From: CAYVTM01 sp964454645
Lineage (GTDB): Bacteria; Bacteroidota; Bacteroidia; Sphingobacteriales; Sphingobacteriaceae
Length of the DNA stretch: 64,000 nt
Direction of reading: 5' to 3'
Assembly: GCA_964454645.1 (NCBI GenBank)
Contig: CAYVTM010000002.1
Span: 1 to 64,000, forward strand
This document shows, piece by piece, positions 16,499-26,403 of this stretch (within the stretch, counting starts at the first letter, position 1; every line of letters begins with the position of its first letter). The notes under the pieces are model-generated. The model was not told the origin of the DNA and searched no databases. It saw only the letters and a program-made list of their open reading frames with translations. A program made the position numbers and the translations under genes.

Positions 16499-17815
16499 TT
16501 AGTTTATTCCAATTCCGTAATAGGTATATCCCAAGTCTCTTAACTCGGAAGCTTCGTAAATATTTCTTCCGTCAAAAATGACTTTATTTTTCAGCATTGT
16601 GCCCATAGCTTCGAAATCGGGAGAGCGATACTCGGGCCATTCCGTAACGATCAGTAAAGCATCGACATTTTTCAAAGCATCATCCTGACGTTCGGTATAT
16701 TGAATACGATCTCCTAAAATATGCTTCGCTTCCTGAATAGCAACGGGATCATGTGCAATTACTTTCGCTCCTGCCGCTAATAAATGCTCAATAATAACCA
16801 ACGAAGGTGCTTCACGCATATCATCGGTTTTAGGTTTGAAAGATAAGCCCCAAATAGCAAAGGTTTTCCCTTTCAAATCGTTTTTGAAATGAGACTTCAC
16901 CTTATTAAAAAGTACCGATTTCTGATTGTCGTTCACATGCTCAACAGCTTTCAAAACACTCATTTCATAAGCATGTTCCGCAGCAGTTTTTATCAACGCT
17001 TTCACATCTTTCGGAAAACAAGATCCGCCATAACCAATTCCCGGATAGATAAATTTATTTCCGATACGGGGGTCACTTCCAATTCCTTTACGAACCATAT
17101 TCACATCTGCTCCCATAATTTCACAAAGATTCGCAATATCATTCATGAAGCTGATCTTTGTTGCCAGCATGGCATTGGCAGCATACTTTGTCATCTCTGC
17201 CGATGGAATATCCATGCTGATAATCGGATGCCCGTTCAACACAAAAGGTTTGTATAATTTCTTTAAAATTTCTTCCGCTTTCTCCGACTCCACTCCAATC
17301 ACAATACGGTCGGGCCGAAGGAAGTCATCAATAGCTGCCCCTTCTTTCAGGAATTCCGGATTGGATGCCACATCAAAGGTCAAACCGGAAGAACGTTTCT
17401 TCAACTCCCCGGTAATAGTAGCTTTTACCTTGTTGGCAGTACCCACAGGTACTGTACTTTTCGTTACTACCACCAAATAATTATTCATCGCTTTACCTAT
17501 CTCGGCAGCAACACCAATCACATATTTCAAATCGGCACTACCATCTTCTCCCGGAGGTGTCCCAACTGCTATAAATACCACATCACAACCCTGAACACTT
17601 TTCGCCAGGTCTGTAGAAAAATGTAACTTCCCTTTTTGGGTATTACGGAGTACCATCTCTTCCAAACCCGGCTCATAAATAGGCATTTGCCCCTTTTTCA
17701 ACCCTTCAATTTTATTTTGATCTACATCTATACAAGTTGCTTCAATACCTACTTCAGCTAAGCAAGTTCCTGTAACTAAACCCACATATCCTGTACCGAC
17801 TATTGCTATCTTCAT
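16499..17815 (-). CDS. ugd: UDP-glucose 6-dehydrogenase
   Basis: A 438-aa two-step oxidase converting UDP-glucose to UDP-glucuronate. It shows the N-terminal NAD motif GTGYVGLVTG, the catalytic cysteine in GIGYGGSCFPKD, and SNPEFLKEGAA. The C-terminal UDP-binding domain contains WGLSFKPKTDDMREAPS. It is the first gene of the leftward nucleotide-sugar operon, ten bases ahead of the decarboxylase gene. A 17-bp palindrome (17856-17872) lies about 40 bases upstream, between this gene and the divergent barrel protein, and may be a control site. Confidence 0.97.
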   Translation of the reverse strand: MKIAIVGTGYVGLVTGTCLAEVGIEATCIDVDQNKIEGLKKGQMPIYEPGLEEMVLRNTQKGKLHFSTDLAKSVQGCDVVFIAVGTPPGEDGSADLKYVIGVAAEIGKAMNNYLVVVTKSTVPVGTANKVKATITGELKKRSSGLTFDVASNPEFLKEGAAIDDFLRPDRIVIGVESEKAEEILKKLYKPFVLNGHPIISMDIPSAEMTKYAANAMLATKISFMNDIANLCEIMGADVNMVRKGIGSDPRIGNKFIYPGIGYGGSCFPKDVKALIKTAAEHAYEMSVLKAVEHVNDNQKSVLFNKVKSHFKNDLKGKTFAIWGLSFKPKTDDMREAPSLVIIEHLLAAGAKVIAHDPVAIQEAKHILGDRIQYTERQDDALKNVDALLIVTEWPEYRSPDFEAMGTMLKNKVIFDGRNIYEASELRDLGYTYYGIGIN

Positions 17816-17855
17816 AGTAAAATCATGTTTTTTATGTTAAAAATCGTATTATTGG

Positions 17856-17872
17856 CCACAATTTAATTGTGG
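17856..17872. promoter_or_regulatory. Palindrome in the ugd divergent intergenic region
   Basis: CCACAAT-TTA-ATTGTGG is a perfect seven-base inverted repeat around three bases. It lies between ugd (start 17815, leftward) and the barrel protein gene (start 17956, rightward). Position and symmetry suit a dimeric repressor or activator site. No half-site match to a regulator I can name. Confidence 0.4.
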
Positions 17873-17955
17873 GCGAATATACTTATTTGTCTTAATAATA
17901 TTATTGCAGTTTCGGGGTTTATTGAAGAACCTAACCATATTATGTTGCGATTATT

Positions 17956-18729
17956 ATGTATAAACGAATTTTATTACTTCTGCTTTTATTTTCCACTTAC
18001 TGTACGATTGCAAAAGCTCAATATGTCGTAAAGGTAAAAAGCCCCAAAGATTCCTCTCTAAATATGGGCATGCTTACTGTCTTCTACACCCTTCAGATTC
18101 CTCAGGCTGATATGGCAAAACGCTTCGGCATCAACTCAAATATTGGAGGATCATACACTTATAAAACAAAGAGCAATTATATTGTCGGTGTTGAAGGAGC
18201 TTTTCTTTTTGGAAACGAAATCAAAGAAAATGATATCCTCAGCAATATCAGTACTAACAGGGGGGTAATTATTAAACCCGACGGGACAGTCATGGAGCCC
18301 CGTTTATTCGAACGCGCTTTTAATTTTCATGTTAAAGCAGGAAAATTGGTGCCTGTTTTCGGGAGAAATAAAAATTCGGGATTTGTAGCTACGGCAGGTC
18401 TGGGATTCTTTCAACATAAGATACGTATTGAAACTCCCGGAAATGCAGCACCTCAACTCAATGAATCTTATAAAAAAGGATATGATCGCTTAAGCAACGG
18501 ACTTTCGCTTCATGAATTTGTAGGGTATATGCATATCAATACCCGGCAACGATTGAATTTTTACGGAGGGGTTGATTTTATGCAGGCCTTCACACAATCA
18601 CGCCGCGATTTTGATTTTTATACCCAACGCAAAGATGATTTAAAACGTAAGGACTTTTTATACGGCTTTAAGATCGGGATTATTGTTCCTATCAACCGAA
18701 GGGCTCCTAAAGATTTTTACTTCAACTAA
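17956..18729 (+). CDS. Putative outer-membrane beta-barrel protein
   Basis: A 257-aa exported protein with a clear signal peptide (MYKRILLLLLLFSTYC, then cleavage near AKAQ). The mature part alternates polar and aromatic residues in strands such as GVEGAFLFGN, FVATAGLGFFQHK and LNFYGGVDFMQAF, and ends in a strand with aromatic residues. That suggests a small beta-barrel or barrel-associated protein. The last bases overlap the waaA start (TAATG), so it is translationally coupled to lipopolysaccharide core synthesis. I do not recognise a named family. Confidence 0.75.
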   Translation: MYKRILLLLLLFSTYCTIAKAQYVVKVKSPKDSSLNMGMLTVFYTLQIPQADMAKRFGINSNIGGSYTYKTKSNYIVGVEGAFLFGNEIKENDILSNISTNRGVIIKPDGTVMEPRLFERAFNFHVKAGKLVPVFGRNKNSGFVATAGLGFFQHKIRIETPGNAAPQLNESYKKGYDRLSNGLSLHEFVGYMHINTRQRLNFYGGVDFMQAFTQSRRDFDFYTQRKDDLKRKDFLYGFKIGIIVPINRRAPKDFYFN

Positions 18730-19964
18730 TGCTAATTATCTATAATCTTTCGATCCGCTTATACAAGCTCTTTATCTATACGGCTTCAAGCTTCAACCCG
18801 AAAGCTAAATTATGGATTGAGGGACGGAAAGATTTACTTGCAAAAATTAAAGATCAGATACCAACAGATTACTCCTGCGTATGGTTCCATTTTCCCTCTC
18901 TGGGCGAATTCGAACAAGGCAGAAATGTATTAGAGGAATTCAAAAAAAAACACAGCGAATATAAAATAATAGTCACCTTCTTTTCCCCTTCGGGATATGA
19001 ACTGCGTAAGGACTATGCACATGCCGACCACGTGTTTTATCTTCCGCTCGACACAGAATCCAATGCAAAAACATTTTTGGATATCATCCGACCGAAGATG
19101 GTCTTCTTTACGAAGTACGATTACTGGTATCATTTCTTTAAGAACATTCGTGCACGAAATATTCCTTTGTACATGATCTCTGCTATCTTTCGCAAGGATC
19201 AATTATTTTTTAAATCGTACGGAGCCTTCTACCGGAAAATCCTATCCTATGTCAGTCATTTCTTCATACAGAATAAAGAGTCGGGAAATCTGCTCCGAAG
19301 CATCGGTATTAATAATTATACGGTTTGCGGAGATACCCGTTTCGACCGGGTGCACTACAACAGCCTAAGCCCTAAACCCTTGCCCCTTATACAAAAATTT
19401 GCAAGTAACAAACGCATACTTGTAGCAGGAAGCACCTGGGAAGCTGATGAACGCAGGGTGCTTGTAAGAATCAATCGCAAAGATTCCGAATTGAAATGGA
19501 TACTTGTTCCACATGAGATCGAAGAGGAACATCTTGCCCATCTTCAGCAATCAATCAATACAAAAAGCATTCGCTATTCCCAATACCATGACCGTGATGA
19601 TAATGACTACCAGGTATTAATTATTGACAGCATAGGTTTGCTGATGCATATTTATCCGTACGCATATATCTGTTTTATCGGCGGAGGATTCGGCAAGGGC
19701 ATACACAATACACTGGAAGCTGCTGTTTTCGGGAAGCCTGTATTGTTCGGACCTAATTATCAAAAATTCAAAGAAGCAAAAGATCTTATTTCTGTTGGTG
19801 CAGCTTTTAGTATTACAGATGCTGCAAGTTTCGAATCCACCGTAGATATGTTGCTTCAATCGGAAGCCTTACATCATAAGGCGGCTCAGGCAGCAAGTAA
19901 TTATGTTCGTGAGAATACAGGTGCTACCGGGAAAATCATGGGTTATCTGGATGGTTTGAAATGA
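18729..19964 (+). CDS. waaA: 3-deoxy-D-manno-octulosonic acid (Kdo) transferase
   Basis: A 411-aa GT-B glycosyltransferase adding Kdo to lipid A. The N-terminal hydrophobic segment anchors it to the inner membrane. Visible motifs are WFHFPSLGEFEQGR (the conserved glutamate of KdtA enzymes), VTFFSPSGYE, CGDTRFDRV, VAGSTWEADE and the donor-binding GGGFGKGIHNTLEAAVFGKP. Length is normal. It starts on the last base of the upstream barrel gene. With lptB (57575) it shows an ordinary lipopolysaccharide-type outer membrane. Confidence 0.95.
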   Translation: MLIIYNLSIRLYKLFIYTASSFNPKAKLWIEGRKDLLAKIKDQIPTDYSCVWFHFPSLGEFEQGRNVLEEFKKKHSEYKIIVTFFSPSGYELRKDYAHADHVFYLPLDTESNAKTFLDIIRPKMVFFTKYDYWYHFFKNIRARNIPLYMISAIFRKDQLFFKSYGAFYRKILSYVSHFFIQNKESGNLLRSIGINNYTVCGDTRFDRVHYNSLSPKPLPLIQKFASNKRILVAGSTWEADERRVLVRINRKDSELKWILVPHEIEEEHLAHLQQSINTKSIRYSQYHDRDDNDYQVLIIDSIGLLMHIYPYAYICFIGGGFGKGIHNTLEAAVFGKPVLFGPNYQKFKEAKDLISVGAAFSITDAASFESTVDMLLQSEALHHKAAQAASNYVRENTGATGKIMGYLDGLK

Positions 19965-20082
19965 CGAGTCCTACAGATTTTTGATTACTTTAAAATTTGT
20001 ATTTCAGAGAATCTTATTCATTCAAGACATTAATTTGTCGCTACACGTAATTTAGTTCTTCATCCTGAACAACATTAAGAAA

Positions 20083-20928
20083 CTACATCTCCCGCAACTT
20101 CTCGCGCACCTCCTCCATCAGCCACATAGGCGTAGAAGTAGCTCCGCAAATGCCTACTTTATCTCCTTCCGAAAAATAAGAAGGGTCTAATTCATCGACA
20201 GAAGAAATAAACAGGGTATTGGGGTTATTGGCTTTACACACATCGTAAAGTATTTTCCCGTTTGATGATTTTTTTCCGGATACAAAAACGATCTTATCAA
20301 AATTTTTCACAAAACGACGCAGCTCTTCATCACGGTTCGAAACCTGGCGACAAATCGTATCGTTCGCATCTACCTCATAACCTCTTTGAATCAATTCATC
20401 TTTGATAGCATAGAATTTCTCGGTGCTTTTGGTGGTCTGGCTGTACAAGGTAAATTTCGAAGGCAAGTCTGTTCCATCCAATTCGGAAATATCCTGAAAT
20501 ACTACTGCTTCATTCAATGTTTGTCCTTGCAATCCGATCACCTCTGCATGGCCATGTTTACCGTAAATAAAAATCTTCTCCTGATTATCGAAAGAATTTT
20601 TGACACGGTTTTGCAGCTTTAACACTACCGGACAGGAAGCGTCCATCAGTTGAATATTATTGGCAAGTGCTGTACGATAGGTTTCCGGAGGTTCTCCATG
20701 TGCACGAATCAATACTTTTTCGTTTTGAATATTTTTGAGGTCTTCGTGTGAAATAATCTTTAATCCCTTTGTCTTCAGGCGTTCAACCTCTTCATCGTTA
20801 TGAACAATATCTCCCAGACAGTATAAATAGCCCTGCTCTTCCAGGATACTTTCAGCCATTTCAATAGCATACACAACCCCGAAACAAAATCCCGATTCCT
20901 GATCAATACTTACCTGAAGATTCAACAT
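20083..20928 (-). CDS. ispH: 4-hydroxy-3-methylbut-2-enyl diphosphate reductase
   Basis: A 281-aa [4Fe-4S] enzyme for the last step of the methylerythritol phosphate pathway, giving IPP and DMAPP. The three cluster cysteines are in SGFCFGVV, DASCPVV and DTICRQVSNR. The C-terminal GATSTPMW is also diagnostic. The ATG at 20928 is chosen because the -7 box at 20944-20951 covers the in-frame TTG at 20946; the leader is then only about ten bases. The gene is monocistronic and convergent with waaA. Confidence 0.96.
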   Translation of the reverse strand: MLNLQVSIDQESGFCFGVVYAIEMAESILEEQGYLYCLGDIVHNDEEVERLKTKGLKIISHEDLKNIQNEKVLIRAHGEPPETYRTALANNIQLMDASCPVVLKLQNRVKNSFDNQEKIFIYGKHGHAEVIGLQGQTLNEAVVFQDISELDGTDLPSKFTLYSQTTKSTEKFYAIKDELIQRGYEVDANDTICRQVSNRDEELRRFVKNFDKIVFVSGKKSSNGKILYDVCKANNPNTLFISSVDELDPSYFSEGDKVGICGATSTPMWLMEEVREKLREM

Positions 20929-20943
20929 ATTTCCGATTTTTTT

Positions 20944-20951
20944 CAAAAATA
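20944..20951 (-). promoter_or_regulatory. -7 box of ispH
   Basis: TATTTTTG on the minus strand fits TAnnTTTG exactly and lies 15 bases from the ATG at 20928. No good -33 TTTG is visible at the standard distance. Confidence 0.65.
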
Positions 20952-21060
20952 CAAATTTTAAATTAATTGCTGCGGAATGAGCTCAAACTGAATAATTTAC
21001 CCGGCTATCGTTTTAGAACGAAGGAGCCCTGACAGAATTAAGATATTGCCCTATAAGAAG

Positions 21061-22053
21061 CTAAGCAATCAAATTCTTTTCCAACAGATATTCGGCAATC
21101 TGAACGGCATTGGTAGCAGCCCCTTTGCGCAAATTATCAGCAACAATCCAAAGGTTTAAGGTTTTATCCTGCGATTCATCTCTTCTGATTCTTCCTACAA
21201 AAACCTCATCTTTATGTTGTGCATTCAGAGGCATCGGGTAGATTAAGCTTGAGGGGTCATCCTGAACAATAATACCTTTTTCAGCTCCTAAGATTGCACG
21301 CACTTCATTCAGATCGAAATCGTTTTCAAATTCGATATTAACCGATTCGGAATGTCCGCCCATAACCGGAACACGCACTGTTGTTGCAGTAACACGAATG
21401 CTGTCATCCCTCATAATTTTCTGAGTCTCGCGAATCATTTTCATTTCTTCTTTGGTATACCCGTTTTCAACGAAGACATCAATCTGGGGAATCAGATTTA
21501 AATCGATGGGGTACGGGTAGGCACGTTCTCCTTCAACCTTATTGCGTTCGTTCATCAACTGAGTAACAGCTTTGACACCCGTTCCCGTTACCGACTGATA
21601 GGTAGAAACTACTACTCTTTTGATTTTATATTTCGCATGCAAAGGCTTCATCACCATAACCATTTGTATGGTGGAACAGTTCGGATTTGCAATAATCAAG
21701 TCCGTATCGCTTAATACATCGCCATTTACTTCGGGGATTACCAAAGCTTTTCCGGGATCCATACGCCATGCGGAAGAATTATCGATTACACGGATTCCTG
21801 CTTCGGCAAAACGAGGCGCTTCTTTCAGAGATGTACTTCCTCCGGCAGAAAATAAGGCGATTGCAGGCTTCATTCGGATGGCATCATCTGCAGAAACAAT
21901 CGTATAATCCTTTCCTTTAAAGGAAACTTTTTTGCCCACACTTTTTTCAGAAGCAACGGGAATAAGCTCAGACACCGGGAAGTTTCGCTCCTCCAACACT
22001 TTCAACATACATGACCCTACCAGACCGGTAGCACCTACAATTGCAACTTTCAT
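21061..22053 (-). CDS. asd: Aspartate-semialdehyde dehydrogenase
   Basis: A 330-aa NADP-dependent enzyme converting aspartyl phosphate to aspartate semialdehyde, the branch point to lysine/diaminopimelate, threonine and methionine. It has the N-terminal GATGLVGSCML, the catalytic cysteine in IIANPNCSTIQM, and the C-terminal HSESVNIEFE and RIRRDES. Length is typical. It is monocistronic and divergent from the lamin-tail gene. A near-consensus -7 (CATATTTG, seven of eight) lies at 22112-22119, inside the first codons of that divergent gene. Confidence 0.96.
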   Translation of the reverse strand: MKVAIVGATGLVGSCMLKVLEERNFPVSELIPVASEKSVGKKVSFKGKDYTIVSADDAIRMKPAIALFSAGGSTSLKEAPRFAEAGIRVIDNSSAWRMDPGKALVIPEVNGDVLSDTDLIIANPNCSTIQMVMVMKPLHAKYKIKRVVVSTYQSVTGTGVKAVTQLMNERNKVEGERAYPYPIDLNLIPQIDVFVENGYTKEEMKMIRETQKIMRDDSIRVTATTVRVPVMGGHSESVNIEFENDFDLNEVRAILGAEKGIIVQDDPSSLIYPMPLNAQHKDEVFVGRIRRDESQDKTLNLWIVADNLRKGAATNAVQIAEYLLEKNLIA

Positions 22054-22104
22054 TAAAGAATCCTTATTAAATGCGGTTTTAAATAAATTATTTGATTCGT
22101 AATT

Positions 22105-25100
22105 ATGTATGCAAATATGGAAAAGTTTTTATTCATTTTAAGCATACTATTCGTACAATATTTCCCGGTCATAAGCCGGGATGCGTCGGGCACAGGGAAC
22201 AAGCATCTCCCTGCAGATACGGTTTTGCAATATGGCGATGTAATTATCAACGAAATATTTGCCGATCCGAATCCGGTTATTATGCTTCCTCCTTTTGAAT
22301 TTATAGAACTTTATAACCGAAGCAATCGGTCGATCGACTTATTAAATTGGGTGTTTTCGGATGGTACTGCTCAATCAAAAATTAAGAGCACATTCATCCA
22401 TCCGCACGAATACCTTATTCTTTGTAAAGCTTCAGACAGTAATGCTTTCAAGCCTTATGGAAAAACAAGCGGACTTACAAGCTGGCCGTCGCTGAATAAT
22501 GCCGGGGATTTTTTAACACTGAAAGATCCGGGAGGACAGCTGATTTTTGAAGTCAAATATTCCGATCAATGGTATAAAGACAATCGAAAACGTGCCGGCG
22601 GCTATACGCTGGAAATGATAAACCCTTACAGCCTTTGCAGGGATTTATACAATTGGGAGGCATCGGCCGATATCAGTGGTGGTACGCCGGGAAAAGTGAA
22701 CAGCATTTATAATTCAATGAGCGATACCCTCATCGCTAAGTTTAGCTCTGTAGAATCCCCTAACGATTCTACGCTGGTTCTTTCCTTTAATACCCTGCTC
22801 GATACGGCCGGACTCCTTATTCCGGCTAATTATTTTATCTATAATGAAATTTATTATCCGAAACGTGTAAGTATAGAAGATGCAACATTCAAAAAAATCC
22901 GTTTGGTATTAGTCAATAAATTAAGACCTGGCCTGAATTACAAAATCGACGTTAACAATCAAAGTGATTGCAAAGGACTCCCCTTACAATACCCTTACAA
23001 TTCCCTGTACTATTTCTATCCGGGCATCGACGATAGCCTGAGCCGGATTCGTATCAACGAACTCTTCCCCGACCCTTCACCGGAAGTAGGTTTACCATTA
23101 CGTGAATACATCGAATTGTACAATTGCGAATCGCGAGATGTAGATCTTTCGGGATGGAGCATCTCCGATCCTTCAGGAAAATCAGTCTTTCCGAACTATG
23201 TCATACCTGCAAAATCTTACGTAATTATATGCAACATTTCCGACACAGCTTTATATAAACCCTTTGGTAGTGTACTTGGACTTAAAACACTTCCTTCCCT
23301 GAATAATTCAAGTGACAGCATCCGGTTAAAAAATAAGGCAGACCGGTTGATTCATGATGTAAATTATTCCCTGACCTGGTATCGCAACCCTGTAAAAAGC
23401 CAGGGTGGATGGTCGCTCGAAAATATTAACCCTTATGAAGATTGTCATGAAATGATTAATTGGACGGCCGCTATCAGTAGTATCGGAGGAACACCCGGAA
23501 CTAAGAATTCTGTTTTTCGAGACACAACCGGATTCGAACTTTTAGATTTTAAAGTAAAAGAAAAACGGATTATTGAATTATATTTTAACAGAGGCATTGA
23601 TCAGGATATACTTCATCCGCATTGTTTTTATGTATATGACAAAGCATTGAATTTATATTTCCCTACTCAACTTCAAAGCGATTCGCCTTATCATACAATC
23701 ATACGTCTAACATACAATACTTTTAGTCCCGGCAATTATCAATTAGTGATAAACGCTATTGGAAGTTGCGGGAAATACGACACTACGATTCTTACCCGTT
23801 TTAGCATTGCTCATGCTCCCAACTATCCACTTTTCATTAATGAACTCATGATCGATCCCGAACCCGTGATCGATTTGCCGGATGCAGAGTACATCGAACT
23901 CTATAATGCCTCCGACACAATTCTTAACATAGATAAATTAAGACTTCGTGATGATAAAGGCTATTGCACATTCGGCAAAGGAAATGTAGCTGCCAAAGGA
24001 TATATATTACTTTGCGATAAAGACGACAGTGCAAAATTAGCGGGATATGGTCCGGTATTGACAACAGGAAACTTCATCTCGCTGAATAATATTTCGGATG
24101 TAATTATTCTGGAAGATGAGGATGGTAATATGCTGGACAGAGTCGCTTATACGAGTCAGTGGTATCGTTCGTCAGAAAAGGCAAAAGGAGGATACAGCTT
24201 AGAACGCATACAAACCGTGGCTTCCTGTGCCGGGGCTTCAAACTGGATTGCCAGCATGGATGCATCGGGAGGAACACCCGGACGAATCAATTCCGCGAAT
24301 GAAAAAATAGTTGACAGCAGTATTTTTACACTTTTGGATTTCTCTTTGCATAAAGATTCCGTCTTTCTCATTTTCAATAAAGAATTAGATACATCCTCCA
24401 TATCGGACAATCGTTTCCGGCTGAATAAAGAATTATTTGTGAGTACAGTTTTGTTTGACCCTCAATCGAACAAGCGATTAGTACTTGTATTAAATGATAG
24501 TCTGAAACATACTTTGTTGTATGAATTATCCCTGATACAGATTCCTGCTTGTCATCCGGAATACTTGGATACAACCTTAACGTTGTTAATCTCTAAAAAA
24601 CCGCAGTATAACGATTTGATCTTAAACGAAATTTTATTTAATCCTTATCCGGGCGGAGTTGATTTTATTGAACTTTACAATCCAAGCAATTTTATTTTCG
24701 ACCTTCGTGAATTTTCATTCAGTAATGATACTTCACTGAAAAAACAAAAATTCATTTCCGATAAAAGCTTACTTTTTCATCCAAGAACGTATAAGGTATT
24801 TTGCCTATCAAAAGAAGGAATAGAAGCATTTTATTATGTCCGTTATTCAGAAAATCTGCATAAGACAGCAAACATACCCGGAATGAACGACGCTGAGGGG
24901 CGTATATTTTTAATATATAATCAACAATTAATAGATGCTTTTACATATTCAGAAAAAATGCATCATAGTTTTATTGCAGATAAGGAAGGCGTTTCTTTGG
25001 AAAGAAAATCGTTTGCAACAAATAGCCACTGGACTTCCGCATCTTCTTTTGTAGGCTATGCCAGTCCGACTTATGAAAACTCCCAATACCGAAACGAAGA

Positions 25101-25407
25101 AATACAGTCCGGCAACTTCTATACCGAGCCCCGTATTTTCAGTCCTTCACGTTCGGAACAAACGCGCATACATTACGAATTGGGAGATAGCGACTATTTA
25201 TTATCGATACGCATCTATAATACAGATGGAAGATTGGTGAAGACATTGGTAAATGACGAGCTAGCCGGAGTTAGGGGAGATTATTTCTGGGATGGGGACT
25301 CGGAACAGGGGATTGTAGAACCCGGGATCTACATAATACACATTGCCAGCTTTAGGCCCGGAGAAAAGGAACAACATCAAAAGATGACACTTATCGTAGC
25401 CCCCTAA
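22105..25407 (+). CDS. Large secreted protein with four lamin-tail repeats
   Basis: An 1100-aa exported protein. An N-terminal signal peptide (EKFLFILSILFVQYF) precedes four lamin-tail (LTD) domains that begin near residues 46, 314, 577 and 840. They are recognised by the recurring INEIFADPNP / INELFPDPSP / INELMIDPEP / LNEILFNPYP followed by EFIELYN. Between them lie Ig-like beta domains about 110 residues long. The last 95 residues (IRIYNTDGRLVKTL, WDGDSEQG, EPGIYIIHI) form a FlgD-like cap domain, which in Bacteroidota can act as a secretion or sorting tail. Translation could also start at the ATG at 22117. Role unknown; probably surface or extracellular, perhaps binding nucleic acid or polysaccharide. 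Confidence 0.85.
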   Translation: MYANMEKFLFILSILFVQYFPVISRDASGTGNKHLPADTVLQYGDVIINEIFADPNPVIMLPPFEFIELYNRSNRSIDLLNWVFSDGTAQSKIKSTFIHPHEYLILCKASDSNAFKPYGKTSGLTSWPSLNNAGDFLTLKDPGGQLIFEVKYSDQWYKDNRKRAGGYTLEMINPYSLCRDLYNWEASADISGGTPGKVNSIYNSMSDTLIAKFSSVESPNDSTLVLSFNTLLDTAGLLIPANYFIYNEIYYPKRVSIEDATFKKIRLVLVNKLRPGLNYKIDVNNQSDCKGLPLQYPYNSLYYFYPGIDDSLSRIRINELFPDPSPEVGLPLREYIELYNCESRDVDLSGWSISDPSGKSVFPNYVIPAKSYVIICNISDTALYKPFGSVLGLKTLPSLNNSSDSIRLKNKADRLIHDVNYSLTWYRNPVKSQGGWSLENINPYEDCHEMINWTAAISSIGGTPGTKNSVFRDTTGFELLDFKVKEKRIIELYFNRGIDQDILHPHCFYVYDKALNLYFPTQLQSDSPYHTIIRLTYNTFSPGNYQLVINAIGSCGKYDTTILTRFSIAHAPNYPLFINELMIDPEPVIDLPDAEYIELYNASDTILNIDKLRLRDDKGYCTFGKGNVAAKGYILLCDKDDSAKLAGYGPVLTTGNFISLNNISDVIILEDEDGNMLDRVAYTSQWYRSSEKAKGGYSLERIQTVASCAGASNWIASMDASGGTPGRINSANEKIVDSSIFTLLDFSLHKDSVFLIFNKELDTSSISDNRFRLNKELFVSTVLFDPQSNKRLVLVLNDSLKHTLLYELSLIQIPACHPEYLDTTLTLLISKKPQYNDLILNEILFNPYPGGVDFIELYNPSNFIFDLREFSFSNDTSLKKQKFISDKSLLFHPRTYKVFCLSKEGIEAFYYVRYSENLHKTANIPGMNDAEGRIFLIYNQQLIDAFTYSEKMHHSFIADKEGVSLERKSFATNSHWTSASSFVGYASPTYENSQYRNEEIQSGNFYTEPRIFSPSRSEQTRIHYELGDSDYLLSIRIYNTDGRLVKTLVNDELAGVRGDYFWDGDSEQGIVEPGIYIIHIASFRPGEKEQHQKMTLIVAP

Positions 25408-25426
25408 TATTTATTATAAATAATTT

Positions 25427-25434
25427 TACCTTTG
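25427..25434 (+). promoter_or_regulatory. -7 box of threonine dehydrogenase gene
   Basis: TACCTTTG matches TAnnTTTG exactly and ends 19 bases ahead of the ATG at 25454. The upstream 20 bases are pure A/T with no TTTG, so the -33 element is weak. Confidence 0.65.
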
Positions 25435-25453
25435 CTGAAATGATTTATACGAA

Positions 25454-26398
25454 ATGAAAGAAACAATAATTGTGATAGGGTCGAACGGACAGATAGGTAC
25501 GGAACTGGTAGCAGAATTACGAACGGTATACGGAGCTTCAAACGTTGTAGCAACGGATATTAAGGAACCTGATTACGATACAATGAATGCGGGGCCATTC
25601 GAATTTTCAAATGTCCTCGACAAAGAAAACCTGAAAACAATTATTGAGAAATATAAGCCCACACAAATTTATCTGCTTGCGGCTCTTCTTTCAGCCGTAG
25701 GAGAACAAAAGCCGAAGAAAGCCTGGGAGTTGAATATGGAAGGCCTGATCAACGTACTTGACTTCGCTTTAGACTATAACATTAAGAAAGTATATTGGCC
25801 CAGTTCGATCGCCGTATTCGGCCCGAACTCCCCTCAATATCAGACTCCTCAATATTGCACAATGGATCCTAATACGGTTTATGGGATCAGTAAGCTTGCC
25901 GGCGAACGTTGGTGTGAATATTATTTCTTAAAGTATGGATTGGATGTACGCAGCTTACGTTATCCCGGCCTGATTGGCTGGAAAGCAGCTCCCGGTGGTG
26001 GAACTACCGATTATGCTGTACATATTTTCCACGATGCGATTAAGAAAGGAGCTTACGAAAGTTTCTTATCTGCCGATACCGAATTACCGATGATGCATAT
26101 GGAAGATGCGATTCGTGCCACGATTGGATTGATGCATGCCGATGCAGAGAAGATTAAAATCCGCTCGAGTTATAATGTATCTGCCATGAGTTTTACCCCT
26201 TCTCAATTGACTTCTGAAATACAAAAGTATTTACCTGATTTTAAAATCTCATATTCCGGGAACGATCCGCGTCAAGCTATTGCAAATTCATGGCCGAAAA
26301 GTATCGATGACTCTTATGCTCGCAAGGAATGGGATTGGAAAAATCAATATGACTTAGCGGGACTTACCAAAAATATGTTGGATAACTTAAAGAAATAA
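25454..26398 (+). CDS. L-threonine 3-dehydrogenase, SDR/epimerase type
   Basis: A 314-aa NAD-dependent enzyme of the epimerase-like TDH family known from Cupriavidus and Flavobacterium. It oxidises L-threonine to 2-amino-3-ketobutyrate. The Rossmann motif is GSNGQIGTEL, the active-site pair is YGISK (YxxxK) with SSIAVFGP, and the family-typical RYPGLIGW and TTDYAVHIF are present. It is not the zinc-dependent MDR-type TDH of E. coli. The next enzyme of the pathway, kbl, lies 2 kb away on the other strand, which strongly supports the assignment. A -7 box precedes it. Confidence 0.92.
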   Translation: MKETIIVIGSNGQIGTELVAELRTVYGASNVVATDIKEPDYDTMNAGPFEFSNVLDKENLKTIIEKYKPTQIYLLAALLSAVGEQKPKKAWELNMEGLINVLDFALDYNIKKVYWPSSIAVFGPNSPQYQTPQYCTMDPNTVYGISKLAGERWCEYYFLKYGLDVRSLRYPGLIGWKAAPGGGTTDYAVHIFHDAIKKGAYESFLSADTELPMMHMEDAIRATIGLMHADAEKIKIRSSYNVSAMSFTPSQLTSEIQKYLPDFKISYSGNDPRQAIANSWPKSIDDSYARKEWDWKNQYDLAGLTKNMLDNLKK

Positions 26399-26403
26399 AA
26401 CGC

